DNA of 64,000 nt from Caulobacter vibrioides (lineage in GTDB: Bacteria > Pseudomonadota > Alphaproteobacteria > Caulobacterales > Caulobacteraceae): positions 78,936 through 142,935 of the forward strand of contig LNIY01000106.1 in assembly GCA_001449105.1 (NCBI GenBank). Reading direction: 5' to 3'. Shown here piece after piece: positions 42,879 through 51,645 of this stretch. The notes beneath the pieces are model-generated. The model ran no database searches and was not told the DNA's origin. It saw only the letters and a list, made by a program, of their open reading frames with translations. The translations under genes were made by a program, and so were the position numbers. Positions within the stretch are counted from its first letter, which is position 1. Every line of letters begins with the position of its first letter.

Positions 42879-44002
42879 CGGCCGTCGGACCTGGGGAGGT
42901 TCAAATTCTGGGCGGGAGTGTCGGCGGCCTGGCGCAGGGCGGCCAGCACCCGGGGCTGGTCCTTGAAGCGCTGGGAAGCGTCCTTCAGGGCCGCGTCGCG
43001 GCGGGCGGCGTCGCCCAGCACGGCATAGGCGCGCACCAGCCGCACCCAACCCTCGGGATCGTCGGGGGCGGCGGCCAGGCGCTGGGCCAGGCCCTCGACC
43101 ATGCCCTGGATCATGTCGGGCGTGACCTCGCCGGCGGCCGCCTGCTGCGGGACTGCATCGACCAGACGTCCGGCCTTGGCAGTGCGCGCGATCTCGGCGT
43201 CGAGCACGTCGCGCCGCGGATCCTCGGACCCCAGCGCGTTCCGCACCTGCCGCCATCCAGCCAGCCCTTCTTCGACCCGGCCATCGGCGATCAAGGCCTT
43301 GGCCAGATGATAGCGGGCGGAAACGTCGCCGGGATCGCGCTTCAGCGCCTCGGTGAAGGCCGTGCGGGCGTCGGCGCCCACCTGGCCCTGCTCGCTGGTG
43401 ACGAAGGCCTCGCCCAACGCGGTCCACAGGTCGGCGCGCTGCGGCGCCAGGCGCACGGCCTTGCGCAGGGCCTCGGCCGCGCCGACGGCGTCGCCCCCGG
43501 CCATGCGGGCGATGGCGAGGTTGCGATAGAGCTCGGGATTGGCGCCGTCCTTGCCGCGGGCCGCCTGCTCCAGGATCGCCACGATGCGCGGCGGATCCAG
43601 CATGGCCGGATCGCCGGCCTTCCACTCGGCCACCCGGCGGGCGAACGGCTGGTCGGGCGCGCCCGGCGCCCCGACCACGACATAGAGACCCAGCGCCAGC
43701 AGCGGCGCCAGCGCGGCGATCGTCACGACCACCCGGCGCGGACCCAGGCCCTCCCGGGGCCAGGCCGCGCTCTGGTCGGCGGCGGCCAGCAGGCGGCGAC
43801 CGGCCTCGGCGCGGGCGGCCTTCAGCTCGCCCTCGGCCAGGAGGCCCCGCTCGGCCAGTTCGTCGATCTCGGAAAGCTGGCGGCGGTGCACGGCCAGGGC
43901 CGGATCGTCCCCGGCGGGCGCAAGACCGCGCGCGGCGCCCCGCAGCACGAGGGCGGCGACGGCGGCGGACAGGCCCGCGGCTGCGATCCAGAAGCCAATC
44001 AT
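42875..44002 (-). CDS. ccmI: Cytochrome c biogenesis protein CcmI
   Basis: A 375-aa protein that chaperones apocytochrome c to CcmF/CcmH. Two N-terminal membrane segments (about 3-22 and 88-112) flank a cytoplasmic loop with HRRQLSEIDELAERGLLAEG. The periplasmic C-terminal part carries TPR repeats (ELYRNLAIARMAGGDAVGAA, RADLWTALGEAFVTSEQGQV, SARYHLAKALIADGRVEEGL). It is the first gene of the ccmIEFH operon; an upstream 79-base gap to the next minus-strand gene could hold its promoter. Confidence 0.93.
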   Translation of the reverse strand: MIGFWIAAAGLSAAVAALVLRGAARGLAPAGDDPALAVHRRQLSEIDELAERGLLAEGELKAARAEAGRRLLAAADQSAAWPREGLGPRRVVVTIAALAPLLALGLYVVVGAPGAPDQPFARRVAEWKAGDPAMLDPPRIVAILEQAARGKDGANPELYRNLAIARMAGGDAVGAAEALRKAVRLAPQRADLWTALGEAFVTSEQGQVGADARTAFTEALKRDPGDVSARYHLAKALIADGRVEEGLAGWRQVRNALGSEDPRRDVLDAEIARTAKAGRLVDAVPQQAAAGEVTPDMIQGMVEGLAQRLAAAPDDPEGWVRLVRAYAVLGDAARRDAALKDASQRFKDQPRVLAALRQAADTPAQNLNLPRSDGR

Positions 44003-44081
44003 GGCCAGAAACCGATCATGAGACCGCTGTTAGCCGGAGAAGCGGCCGCCCGTCAGTGAAAAAACGCTCTTAAGGGAGGGA

Positions 44082-45413
44082 TTAGGCCGCCATGGCCGCG
44101 ACGGCGCGGCGCCGGACGATCTCGGCGGTCTTCTCGTCGCGCGTATGGACGATGTAGCCGGCGGCGATGTCGAGATAGGCCCGGGCGATCTGCGGGTCGC
44201 CGCCCTCGCCGGTGCGGGCCACGTGCAGGCAGTCCTCGATGTACTGGTCCAGGCGCTGGTTCAGCTTCTCCAGCGCCTTGGTGCGGGTCGCGCCATAGCC
44301 GGCCTGGGCCGCGCAGGGACGCAGGTCCTCGATGAAGGCCAGGGCCGCCGTCGCCCGGCGCACCAGCTCGTCGTCGGGCGCCACGTCCAGCTTGGGCACG
44401 CCCTTGCCGCCGCCCATCTTGCCCATCATCGAGATCGGCCGCGACGGCAGGGCCAGCGCCAGCTCCTTGTCGGCGGCGTTCATCCGCCCCTCGGCCGCCT
44501 GGGCGGCGGCCTGCTTGAACTTCGAGATCCGCTTGCCCCACGGGCCGTCCTTGGCCACATCGACGGCCTGCTCGAACTCGGTCAGCTGGTTGGCGACGCG
44601 CTGGGCGCTGGCCGCCGCCTGGCGACCGGACGCCTCGCCGCCCGACAGGTCGAAGCCGCGAACATGCTCGATGCTGGCCTCGATGTCGGCCAGCATGCGC
44701 TCGCCGAACGCCTTGACCTCCGACGAGGCCAGGTAGCGGTCGTTGGGACGGTCCATCACCGCCGAGATCACCCGCAGGATCCGCCACGGCTCGGGCAGGT
44801 GCGCGGCCAGCATCTCGAACATCCGGGGACCGGCGTCGCCGCTGATGGCGCAGGCGTCGCGATAGGCCAGGCGCGCCGAGGCCGCCCGCTCGCCGTTCAT
44901 CCGGCTGACCCATTCCGACAGGCGCGGCAGGGCGTTGCGAACGATAACCGACAGGTCGAGATAATCGGCCAGCTCATCGGCGTCGCAGATCCGGCCCACC
45001 GCCTCGAACTCGGGCCGGCCGGGCTGGCGCAGGCCGCGGGCGGCGATCTTGCACAGCTGGTTGAAGACGTCGGGGGCGCCGTTGTCGAGATCCCAGGGAT
45101 TGCAGCGCGCCGCGCCCTCGGCGACCTGGCGCGGGGCCTCGGCCTTCAGCGCTATCCACAGCAGGGCCAGCGCCCGTCGCGGGAACTGCGGCAGGTCGGC
45201 CGCGCGCGGCTGGCACAGCGGCGCGATCGGCGAAAGGATGGTGTTGCGGACGTAGCGGTCGGCCGTCTCGTCCTCGACGAGGGCGCGCACCGCGGCCAGC
45301 GCCCCGCCGCTGGCGTTGGCCAGGGCCAGCTCGAGACTGCGCAGGGCCGCATCGGGCGCGGTCTCGACCAGCGTCCTGATGATCTGCAGTTTTTGCGCGG
45401 CGAGTGCGGCCAT
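44082..45413 (-). CDS. Hypothetical helical cytoplasmic protein
   Basis: A 443-aa Ala-rich, predominantly alpha-helical protein with no signal peptide or membrane segment. Family not recognised. The C-terminal third (LEKLNQRLDQYIEDCLHVAR, IARAYLDIAAGYIVHTRDEK) is especially regular. The ORF is open to an ATG at 45569, but the extra 52 codons have weak third-position GC bias, while ATG 45413 follows GGCGGAGATCC, so the shorter form is preferred. It lies upstream of ccmI on the same strand, which gives no clear clue to function. Confidence 0.75.
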   Translation of the reverse strand: MAALAAQKLQIIRTLVETAPDAALRSLELALANASGGALAAVRALVEDETADRYVRNTILSPIAPLCQPRAADLPQFPRRALALLWIALKAEAPRQVAEGAARCNPWDLDNGAPDVFNQLCKIAARGLRQPGRPEFEAVGRICDADELADYLDLSVIVRNALPRLSEWVSRMNGERAASARLAYRDACAISGDAGPRMFEMLAAHLPEPWRILRVISAVMDRPNDRYLASSEVKAFGERMLADIEASIEHVRGFDLSGGEASGRQAAASAQRVANQLTEFEQAVDVAKDGPWGKRISKFKQAAAQAAEGRMNAADKELALALPSRPISMMGKMGGGKGVPKLDVAPDDELVRRATAALAFIEDLRPCAAQAGYGATRTKALEKLNQRLDQYIEDCLHVARTGEGGDPQIARAYLDIAAGYIVHTRDEKTAEIVRRRAVAAMAA

Positions 45414-45587
45414 GGATCTCCGCCGGGAACTGGGGGGTGTCCTGGCAGCGTCAACCATGTTGCGAACGAGGTTAAAACTTTCCGAAACCGCTGCTTTTTC
45501 AATGTCGGAAGACAAGGCGAATGGTCGCGGAGCCTCTGGCTCCACCTTCGCGACAGCCGGCTCGCCCAAAGATGGTGCCTGGCGGCC

Positions 45588-46976
45588 TCAGCCCTCGGCG
45601 CGCGGCAGCGACAGCACGACCCTCAGGCCGCCCAGCGGCGAATCGTCCAGCCGCACCGAACCGCCATAGGCCCGGGCCAGTTCGTCGACGATCGACAGGC
45701 CAAGACCCGTGCCCGGCGTGTGCTCGTCCATCCGCTGGCCGCGCTTGAGCGCGTCGGCCCGCTGCTCGGGCGGAATGCCCGGACCGTCGTCGTCGACGAT
45801 CAGAAGCATCTTGCCCTCGCCGTCCGCCTTGGCCTCGGCCCTGATCCTGCCCTTCGACCACTTGCCCGCGTTCTCCATGACGTTGCCGGCCAGCTCCATG
45901 AAGTCCTGCCGCTCGCCCTGGAAGCACAGGTCCTCGGGGCAACGCCAGTCGATCTCCACGCCCCGGCCGTCGGACTTGTCCTGGAAGATCCGTTCCAGCG
46001 TCACGGCCAGTTCGTCGAGGATCGGCTCGACCGGCGTGCGCTCGCCGCTGGTCTGCGAGCGCGCCGCCGCCCGCGCCCGGCGCAGGTGGTGGTCGACCTG
46101 CTCGCGCATGGTCTGGGCCTGACGTTCGACCACCTCGGCCAGCGACCCGCCCTGCTGGCTGGCCTCGGTCAGCATCACCGACAGCGGCGTCTTCAGGGCG
46201 TGGGCCAGGTTTCCGACGTGGGTGCGCTGGCGCTCGACGACTTCCTGGTTGTGCGCCAGGAGGCCGTTCAGCTCGCCGGCCAGCGGCTCCAGCTCCACCG
46301 GATAGGGCCCGGCCAGCCGCTCGGCCTTGCCGCGCCGCACGTCGGCGATCTCGCGGCGCAGGCGGAAGATCGGCTGCAGGCCGAAGCGCACCTGCACCAC
46401 GATCGCCAGGATCAGGCCCGCGCCCAGCAGCAGCAGGGCGAAGATGGTGATCCTGCCGAAGCGGTCGGCGTCGTCGTCGATCGGCGAGCGGTCCTCGGCG
46501 GCGATGAACACCACAGGATCGGGATAGTTGGGCAGCCGCGCCAGGATCGCCGCCGCCCGCAGCGGCTTGTCCTGCGGACCGTGCATGTCGAAGAACTGGG
46601 TCTTGCCCGGGTCGGCGGTCAGCCGGTCCACCTGGGCGGTCGACAGCATCAGGTCGCTGTCGAACAGCGAGCGCGAGCGCTCGACGGCCTTCAGCGCCCC
46701 GTTCTTCTGGGCGAAGATCGTCCAGTAGCGGCCCGAATAGGCGCGGGTGGCGCGGATGTCGGTCAGGAACGGCGCCTTCAGCACCCCGTCCTCCACCGCC
46801 GAGCCGGCGTAGAGGTCGTCGGTCAGCACCGCCAGCGACTGGTCGAACCGGCGAATGGCCGCATCGCGGAACTGGGCGGTCAGGAAGGCTCCCGCCGCCA
46901 GCAGCACGATCAGCGTCCAGATGGCCGCCAGCAGCACCAGCCGCCGGACGAGCGAGCGCTTGCGGAAGTCGAGCAT
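45588..46976 (-). CDS. Sensor histidine kinase (PhoQ-like architecture)
   Basis: A 462-aa membrane kinase with helices at about 10-33 and 173-197 around a periplasmic domain of about 140 residues, a HAMP-like segment, HisKA with His259 in VGNLAHALKTPLSVML, and HATPase with NVMENAGKWSKG, DDDGPGIPPEQ and GTGLGLSIVDELA. The NLAHALKTPL H-box is typical of the PhoQ/QseC-like group. The cognate response regulator ends 22 bases upstream. The acidic periplasmic region would suit cation sensing, which is a guess. Confidence 0.93.
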   Translation of the reverse strand: MLDFRKRSLVRRLVLLAAIWTLIVLLAAGAFLTAQFRDAAIRRFDQSLAVLTDDLYAGSAVEDGVLKAPFLTDIRATRAYSGRYWTIFAQKNGALKAVERSRSLFDSDLMLSTAQVDRLTADPGKTQFFDMHGPQDKPLRAAAILARLPNYPDPVVFIAAEDRSPIDDDADRFGRITIFALLLLGAGLILAIVVQVRFGLQPIFRLRREIADVRRGKAERLAGPYPVELEPLAGELNGLLAHNQEVVERQRTHVGNLAHALKTPLSVMLTEASQQGGSLAEVVERQAQTMREQVDHHLRRARAAARSQTSGERTPVEPILDELAVTLERIFQDKSDGRGVEIDWRCPEDLCFQGERQDFMELAGNVMENAGKWSKGRIRAEAKADGEGKMLLIVDDDGPGIPPEQRADALKRGQRMDEHTPGTGLGLSIVDELARAYGGSVRLDDSPLGGLRVVLSLPRAEG

Positions 46977-46998
46977 CAGCAGGCGCCGCCGCGCGGGT

Positions 46999-47676
46999 TC
47001 ACCCGGCGCTCTCGCCTTCCAGCGGGATCAGGCGGTAGCCCAGGCCGCGCACCGTCTCGATGCGGTCGGCGCCCAGCTTCTTGCGCAGCCGGCCGATGAA
47101 CACCTCGATGGTGTTGCTGTCGCGGTCGAAGTCCTGGTCGTACAGGTGCTCGACCAGCTCGGTGCGGCCGATCACCCGGCCCTGGTGCATCATCATGTAG
47201 TGCAGCAGGCGGTATTCCAGCGAGGTCAGGCGCAACGGCTCGCCGTTGACGCTGGCCCGCGCCGCGCGCGGGTCCAGGCGCAGGCCGCCGCAGGTCAGGC
47301 TGGGCGCGGCGTGGCCGGCCGAGCGCCGCAGCAGCGCCCGCAGGCGCGCCAGCAGTTCCTCGGTGTGGAACGGCTTGGTCAGGTAGTCGTCGGCGCCCGC
47401 GTCGAAGCCGGCCACCTTGTCGCTCCAGTCGCCGCGGGCGGTCAGGATCAGCACCGGCGTGGCGACGTTGCCGCGCCGCCAGCGCTCCAGCACCGACACC
47501 CCGTCCACCTTGGGCAGGCCAAGGTCGAGGACGACCGCGTCGTAAGGCTCGGTCTCGCCCAGGAACTGGGCCTCCTCGCCGTCGGCGGCATGGTCGACGG
47601 CGTAGCCGGCGTCGGCCAGGGCCAGCTTCAGCTGGCGCGACAGGTCGGGTTCGTCTTCGACGAGCAGGATGCGCAT
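46999..47676 (-). CDS. OmpR/PhoP family response regulator
   Basis: A 225-aa regulator. The receiver has Asp51 in AVVLDLGLPK and a KPFHTEELLARL segment. The winged-helix domain at about 125-222 has YRLLHYMMMHQGRVIGRTEL and TIEVFIGRLRKKLGADRIET. It sits between a PepSY protein gene (17 bases upstream) and the kinase gene, a layout common for PhoP/PhoQ-like systems with a small periplasmic PepSY partner. Confidence 0.94.
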   Translation of the reverse strand: MRILLVEDEPDLSRQLKLALADAGYAVDHAADGEEAQFLGETEPYDAVVLDLGLPKVDGVSVLERWRRGNVATPVLILTARGDWSDKVAGFDAGADDYLTKPFHTEELLARLRALLRRSAGHAAPSLTCGGLRLDPRAARASVNGEPLRLTSLEYRLLHYMMMHQGRVIGRTELVEHLYDQDFDRDSNTIEVFIGRLRKKLGADRIETVRGLGYRLIPLEGESAG

Positions 47677-47693
47677 GTTATCTAAGAGACTCC

Positions 47694-48011
47694 TTAGCCC
47701 CCGCTGAGGATCCGGCCGCTCTCGGCGTCGACGATGAAGTCGATGCGGCGGCCGTCGGTCGTCGCCCAGCGGATGCGATAGTTACGGCCTTCCAGGCCCG
47801 CGTCCAGCAGGCGGCCGGGGGTGCGGCGGGCGATGTTGTCGATCACCGCGCTCAGCGGCACCAGTCGACCCGACTGAACACCGCCACGCGCCTGGTCCTG
47901 CCGGGCGCGCCAGTCGGCGCCCAGGGAGTCAGGGCCGCGCTGGGCCAGAGCCGCGCCCGGGAGGGCGGCGACGATGGCGGCTGCGGCGAGTATGGCTCGG
48001 ATCGGCTTCAT
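47694..48011 (-). CDS. Periplasmic PepSY domain protein
   Basis: A 105-aa secreted protein with a signal peptide (residues 1-23, ending ALAQ) and one PepSY domain at about 50-104 (VPLSAVIDNIARRTPGRLLD, NYRIRWATTDGRRIDFIVDA, ESGRIL). Such proteins often modulate or are controlled by the adjacent two-component system. It is the first gene of the three-gene operon. Confidence 0.87.
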   Translation of the reverse strand: MKPIRAILAAAAIVAALPGAALAQRGPDSLGADWRARQDQARGGVQSGRLVPLSAVIDNIARRTPGRLLDAGLEGRNYRIRWATTDGRRIDFIVDAESGRILSGG

Positions 48012-48122
48012 GGCGTCCGGTTTAGCCGCATGCGGCTGAATGGAGACTGAACGCGGGGTTTATGAACGGTGTGCGACGTCCTGTCACGGGCCAAGGCCAC
48101 GCTCCGATGCAATCGAAGATCA

Positions 48123-48140
48123 CATAAAGATATCTTTATG
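48123..48140. promoter_or_regulatory. Perfect 18-base palindrome upstream of metE (SahR-like operator candidate)
   Basis: CATAAAGATATCTTTATG is its own reverse complement, in an otherwise GC-rich region. ATAAAGATATCTTTAT-type sites are, as I recall, bound by SahR, an ArsR-family regulator of methionine genes; this should be checked. A TTGACA (-35-like) follows at 48147-48152 with GCTTGATAA 16-17 bases further on. Confidence 0.55.
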
Positions 48141-48146
48141 TCCCGA

Positions 48147-48178
48147 TTGACAACGCCCTCGCCCCCAGGCTTGATAAG
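48147..48178 (+). promoter_or_regulatory. Candidate metE promoter
   Basis: TTGACA at 48147-48152 and GCTTGATAA ending at 48177 resemble the housekeeping promoter pattern of Caulobacter. They lie between the palindrome and the riboswitch, where the metE transcript should begin. Confidence 0.4.
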
Positions 48179-48185
48179 GGGGTCG

Positions 48186-48370
48186 TGGTCTGCGGGCGTT
48201 TCGCGCCCAAAGCTAAGAGGGAAGCCGGTGTGAAACCGGCGCTGCCCCCGCAACTGTAAGCGGCGAGCGGCCGTCCGATACGTGTCACTGGGGCCCCGAA
48301 CTCGATTCGGCGGGGCGCCGGGAAGGCCAGGACGGCGGCGTCGACCCGCGAGCCAGGAGACCTGCCTCGA
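48186..48370 (+). ncRNA. Cobalamin (B12) riboswitch
   Basis: The conserved elements appear in order: AAGAGGGAAGCCGGTGTGAA with its closing ACCGGCGCTGCCCCCGCAAC, then TGTAAGCGGC, GTCACTGG, GGGAAGGCC and the 3' GCGAGCCAGGAGACCTGCC box. It ends about 130 bases before the metE ATG. Bound adenosylcobalamin would switch metE off, because the B12-dependent synthase can then be used. Confidence 0.95.
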
Positions 48371-48500
48371 CAGATAACGTCCTCCGGCGGGGTGTCCGGT
48401 CTGGTCGCGAGCCTTACGGCGCGGGTCGGCCATCCCGTTCGCGCGCCCGCATGCCTGCGCCCCGTCCAGCCTCCGTCATCATCGAGACAGAGGCTTAGAA

Positions 48501-50870
48501 ATGACCGTCACCGTCGCCGCCCTCGGCTTCCCCCGCATCGGCCCGCAGCGCCGCCTGAAGACCGCCCTCGAAGCCCACTGGGCCGGCCGCCTCGACGCCG
48601 AGGGGCTGCAAACCGAAGCCGCCGCCCTGCGCGCGCTCGCCTGGCGCCGCCAGGCCGGCCTCGGCGTCGACCACGTGCCCAGCAACGACTTCTCGCTGTA
48701 CGACCACGTGCTCGACACCGCCGTCATGGTCGGCGCGATCCCCGCCGCCTACGGCTGGACCGGCGGTCCCGTCGACCTGCCGCTCTATTTCGCCATGGCC
48801 AGAGGGACGCAAGGCGAAGGCGCCCAGGGTGATCGCGAGGCCTGCGACCACGGCTGCGCCCATGAAGCCCACGCCGCCACCGGCCTGCCGGCGCTCGAGA
48901 TGACCAAGTGGTTCGACACCAACTACCACTACCTCGCGCCCGAACTTTCTCCCGGCCAGGCCTTCGCCCTGACCTCGACCAAGGTCGTCGACGACTTCCT
49001 CGAGGCCAAGGCGCAGGGGATCTTCACCCGCCCGGTGATCCTGGGCCCCGTCACCTTCCTCAAGCTGGCGAAAAGCAAGGACCCCAGTCCGAATGGGGAC
49101 TTCCAGCCCCTGTCGCTGCTGTCGGCCCTGCTGCCGGTCTACGCCGAGCTGCTGCAGCGCCTGGCCGTCGCCGGCGCCGACTGGGTGCAGATCGACGAGC
49201 CGTGCCTGGCGCTCGACCTCACCGACTTCGAGCGCGCCGAGATCCGCCGCGCCTACGGCGCGCTGACCCACGCCGCCCCGCGGCTGCGCATCCTGCTGGC
49301 CGGCTACTTCGGGACCTACGGCGACAACCTCGCCACCGCCGCCAACCTGCCCGTCGACGGCCTGCACCTGGACCTGGTCCGCGCCCCACAGGACCTCGAC
49401 GCCGCCATCGCCCTGGCCCGTGACAGCCTGGTCCTGGAACTGGGCGTCGTCGACGGCCGCAACGTCTGGCGCGCCGACCTGCAGGCCATCCTCGACAAGG
49501 TGGAGCCGATCGTCTCGGCCCGCGGTCCGGACCGGGTGATCCTGGCCCCGTCCTGCTCGCTGCTGCACACCCCGCTCGACCTCTCCATCGAGACCGCCCT
49601 CGATCCCGAGATCGCCCAGTGGCTGGCCTTCGCCGTCCAGAAGCTGGAGGAGCTGGCGATCCTGGCCAAGGCCCTGAACCAGGGCCGCGCCGCCGTCCGC
49701 GCCGAACTCGACGCCGCGAACGCCGCCGTCGCCGCGCGCAGGACCTCGCCCCGCATCCACGACGGCGCCGTCCAGGCCCGCGCCGCCGCCGTGACGGCCG
49801 ATGACGCGGCCCGCGCCGCGCCGTTCGAGCAGCGCATCGTCCTGCAGCAGCAGCGCCTGTCCCTGCCGCCGCTGCCGACCACCACCATCGGCTCGTTCCC
49901 GCAGACCGCCGCCGTCCGGGCGGCCCGCGCCGCCCACGCCAAGGGAACCCTGCCCGACGCCGACTACGTCGAGTTCCTGCGCGCTGAGACCGCCCGCGCG
50001 GTGGCCTGGCAGCAGGAAATCGGCCTCGACGTGCTGGTCCACGGCGAGTTCGAGCGCAACGACATGGTCCAGTACTTCGGCGAGCGGCTGAACGGCTTTG
50101 TCTTCACCCGGCACGCCTGGGTGCAGTCCTACGGCTCGCGCTGCGTGCGCCCGCCGATCCTCTACGGCGACGTCTCGCGCCCCGCGCCGATGACGGTCGA
50201 GTGGTGGGCCTACGCCCAGTCCCTCACCGACAAGCCGATGAAGGGCATGCTGACCGGCCCGGTCACCATCCTGCAGTGGTCATTCGTCCGCGACGACATC
50301 CCGCGTGGCCAGACCTGCCGCCAGATCGCGCTGGCCGTCTGTGACGAGGTCGTCGACCTCGAAGCCGCCGGCGCGAAGATCATCCAGATCGACGAGGCCG
50401 CCCTGCGCGAGGGCCTGCCGCTGCGCCGCGGCGACTGGGACGCCTACCTCGCCTGGGCCGTCGAGGCCTTCCGCATCGCCGCCAGCGGCGTCCGCGACGA
50501 GACCCAGATCCACACCCACATGTGCTATTCGGAGTTCAACGACATCATCGCCGCCATCGGCGCCATGGACGCCGACGTCATCTCCATCGAGACCGCGCGC
50601 TCGAAGATGGAGCTGCTCGACGCCTTCGAGGCCTACGCCTACCCGGCCCAGATCGGCCCCGGCGTCTACGACATCCACGCCCCCCGCAGCCCCGCCTCGG
50701 GCGAGATGCTCGACCTGCTGGCGAAAGCCGGCCAGCGCCTGTCGCCGGCGCAGTTGTGGGTCAATCCCGACTGCGGCCTGAAGACCCGCAAATGGGAAGA
50801 AGTCGAACCGGCCCTGGCCAACATGGTCGCCGCCGCCAAGGCCGCCCGCCAGCAGCTGGTTATCGCCTGA
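48501..50870 (+). CDS. metE: Cobalamin-independent methionine synthase
   Basis: A 789-aa cytoplasmic enzyme that transfers a methyl group from methyltetrahydropteroyl-triglutamate to homocysteine. The N-terminal domain (about 1-350) has LGFPRIGPQRRLKTALE and EMTKWFDTNYHYLAPEL; the C-terminal catalytic barrel has TTTIGSFPQT and zinc ligands in THMCYSEF and WVNPDCGLKTRKW. An unusual segment near residues 100-127 (GDREACDHGCAHEAHAA) is inserted before EMTKW and is rich in Cys and His. A cobalamin riboswitch precedes the gene, so it is expressed when B12 is scarce. GAGACAGAGG lies upstream of the ATG. Confidence 0.96.
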   Translation: MTVTVAALGFPRIGPQRRLKTALEAHWAGRLDAEGLQTEAAALRALAWRRQAGLGVDHVPSNDFSLYDHVLDTAVMVGAIPAAYGWTGGPVDLPLYFAMARGTQGEGAQGDREACDHGCAHEAHAATGLPALEMTKWFDTNYHYLAPELSPGQAFALTSTKVVDDFLEAKAQGIFTRPVILGPVTFLKLAKSKDPSPNGDFQPLSLLSALLPVYAELLQRLAVAGADWVQIDEPCLALDLTDFERAEIRRAYGALTHAAPRLRILLAGYFGTYGDNLATAANLPVDGLHLDLVRAPQDLDAAIALARDSLVLELGVVDGRNVWRADLQAILDKVEPIVSARGPDRVILAPSCSLLHTPLDLSIETALDPEIAQWLAFAVQKLEELAILAKALNQGRAAVRAELDAANAAVAARRTSPRIHDGAVQARAAAVTADDAARAAPFEQRIVLQQQRLSLPPLPTTTIGSFPQTAAVRAARAAHAKGTLPDADYVEFLRAETARAVAWQQEIGLDVLVHGEFERNDMVQYFGERLNGFVFTRHAWVQSYGSRCVRPPILYGDVSRPAPMTVEWWAYAQSLTDKPMKGMLTGPVTILQWSFVRDDIPRGQTCRQIALAVCDEVVDLEAAGAKIIQIDEAALREGLPLRRGDWDAYLAWAVEAFRIAASGVRDETQIHTHMCYSEFNDIIAAIGAMDADVISIETARSKMELLDAFEAYAYPAQIGPGVYDIHAPRSPASGEMLDLLAKAGQRLSPAQLWVNPDCGLKTRKWEEVEPALANMVAAAKAARQQLVIA

Positions 50871-50878
50871 CGCCACGG

Positions 50879-50906
50879 AGGGCGCATCGACCCGGTGCGC
50901 CCTTTG
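50879..50906 (+). terminator. Possible terminator of metE
   Basis: AGGGCGCA (50879-50886) pairs with TGCGCCCT (50896-50903), followed by only TTT. The hairpin is good but the T-run is short. Confidence 0.45.
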
Positions 50907-51172
50907 CCGCCCGTCATTCCTCACCCTCGGGGGCCTCCATCCGCTACCGACAACCCGCACGAAGCGCGTGGATTTGATGTCGGCGAAGGGTGGATAGCGA
51001 TCACAGAAACCCTCTCTCATGGAGAGAGGGTCAAGAAGCGTCCGCAACGGGTCGTGAACGGAAATGACGGCGACGCCGGAACCGGTCCTTGATCTCCCGA
51101 CCTGAAAGCGGACTGGGGGGGGAGGGTCAGCTAGAGGTGGGAAACGGACGCGGGCGTAGGTAGCGTGGGCAG
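50907..51172. other. Intergenic region after metE
   Basis: No gene is seen. It holds one strong hairpin, ACCCTCTCTC (51009-51018) with GAGAGAGGGT (51022-51031), three-base loop and no T-run. Local base composition is less GC-rich than around it. Confidence 0.5.
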
Positions 51173-51319
51173 ATGAAGCAGCGGACCCGTGTCGCCTGGA
51201 GCGCCGTCTTAGTCGCGTTGGCCGCCTTCCTGGTATGGCGCGCTCCCGCGATCTATCGGCTCTATCAGGATTGGCCGCTGATCGCTGCTTGCGCCCGAGA
51301 CAATAGCAATTGCCCTTGA
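51173..51319 (+). CDS. Small membrane protein, hypothetical
   Basis: A 48-aa ORF beginning MKQRTRVAWSAVLVALAAFL, with one membrane segment (about 8-23), a basic N-terminus and a periplasmic tail with two cysteines. It has signal-anchor character and a plausible ATG, although the ribosome-binding site is weak. Family not recognised. Codon use is less GC-biased than the chromosomal background. Confidence 0.45.
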   Translation: MKQRTRVAWSAVLVALAAFLVWRAPAIYRLYQDWPLIAACARDNSNCP

Positions 51320-51409
51320 GCGTGCAGGCTTCGCCGGCGCCCAGAAAGCGCCCCCTCCGAAGGCCTGAGAAGGGTGGTGAACGGACACGAGCATGTCTAG
51401 ATAGAGCGA

Positions 51410-51604
51410 ATGCCGAGCTGGCCTCTCCTTGCAGACGATCGAGACCGTTTCGTACGCGCACTAAAGGTTTGGGCGCAAAGCGGCGCTTTCGTCGAACGCT
51501 GCGACGTATGTGAAAGCCTCATCCGCTTCTACGCTGTCAATGAAGCAACGACGGTTCACGAGTGTGATTGCGGAAAGTTCAACGGCGCAATGCGCGGCCT
51601 ATAG
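51410..51604 (+). CDS. Small Cys-rich protein, zinc-ribbon-like
   Basis: A 64-aa ORF with paired cysteines CDVC (about 31-34) and CDC (about 52-54), the spacing of a small zinc ribbon. Family not recognised. Third-position GC bias is weak. It is convergent with another small zinc-ribbon ORF 41 bases away. Confidence 0.45.
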   Translation: MPSWPLLADDRDRFVRALKVWAQSGAFVERCDVCESLIRFYAVNEATTVHECDCGKFNGAMRGL

Positions 51605-51645
51605 CCCCGACGCTAGCTCGTTGCGAAGCCGTTTCCCCAGTTCAG

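Noticed and set aside
44145..47099. 984-codon plus-strand ORF spanning three minus-strand genes
   Set aside because: It runs across a kinase, an intergenic gap and a hypothetical gene in antisense; codon use and composition are not protein-like.
51009..51031. Strong hairpin as a terminator of metE
   Set aside because: It lacks a T-run and lies about 140 bases after the gene; the weaker hairpin at 50879 is better placed.
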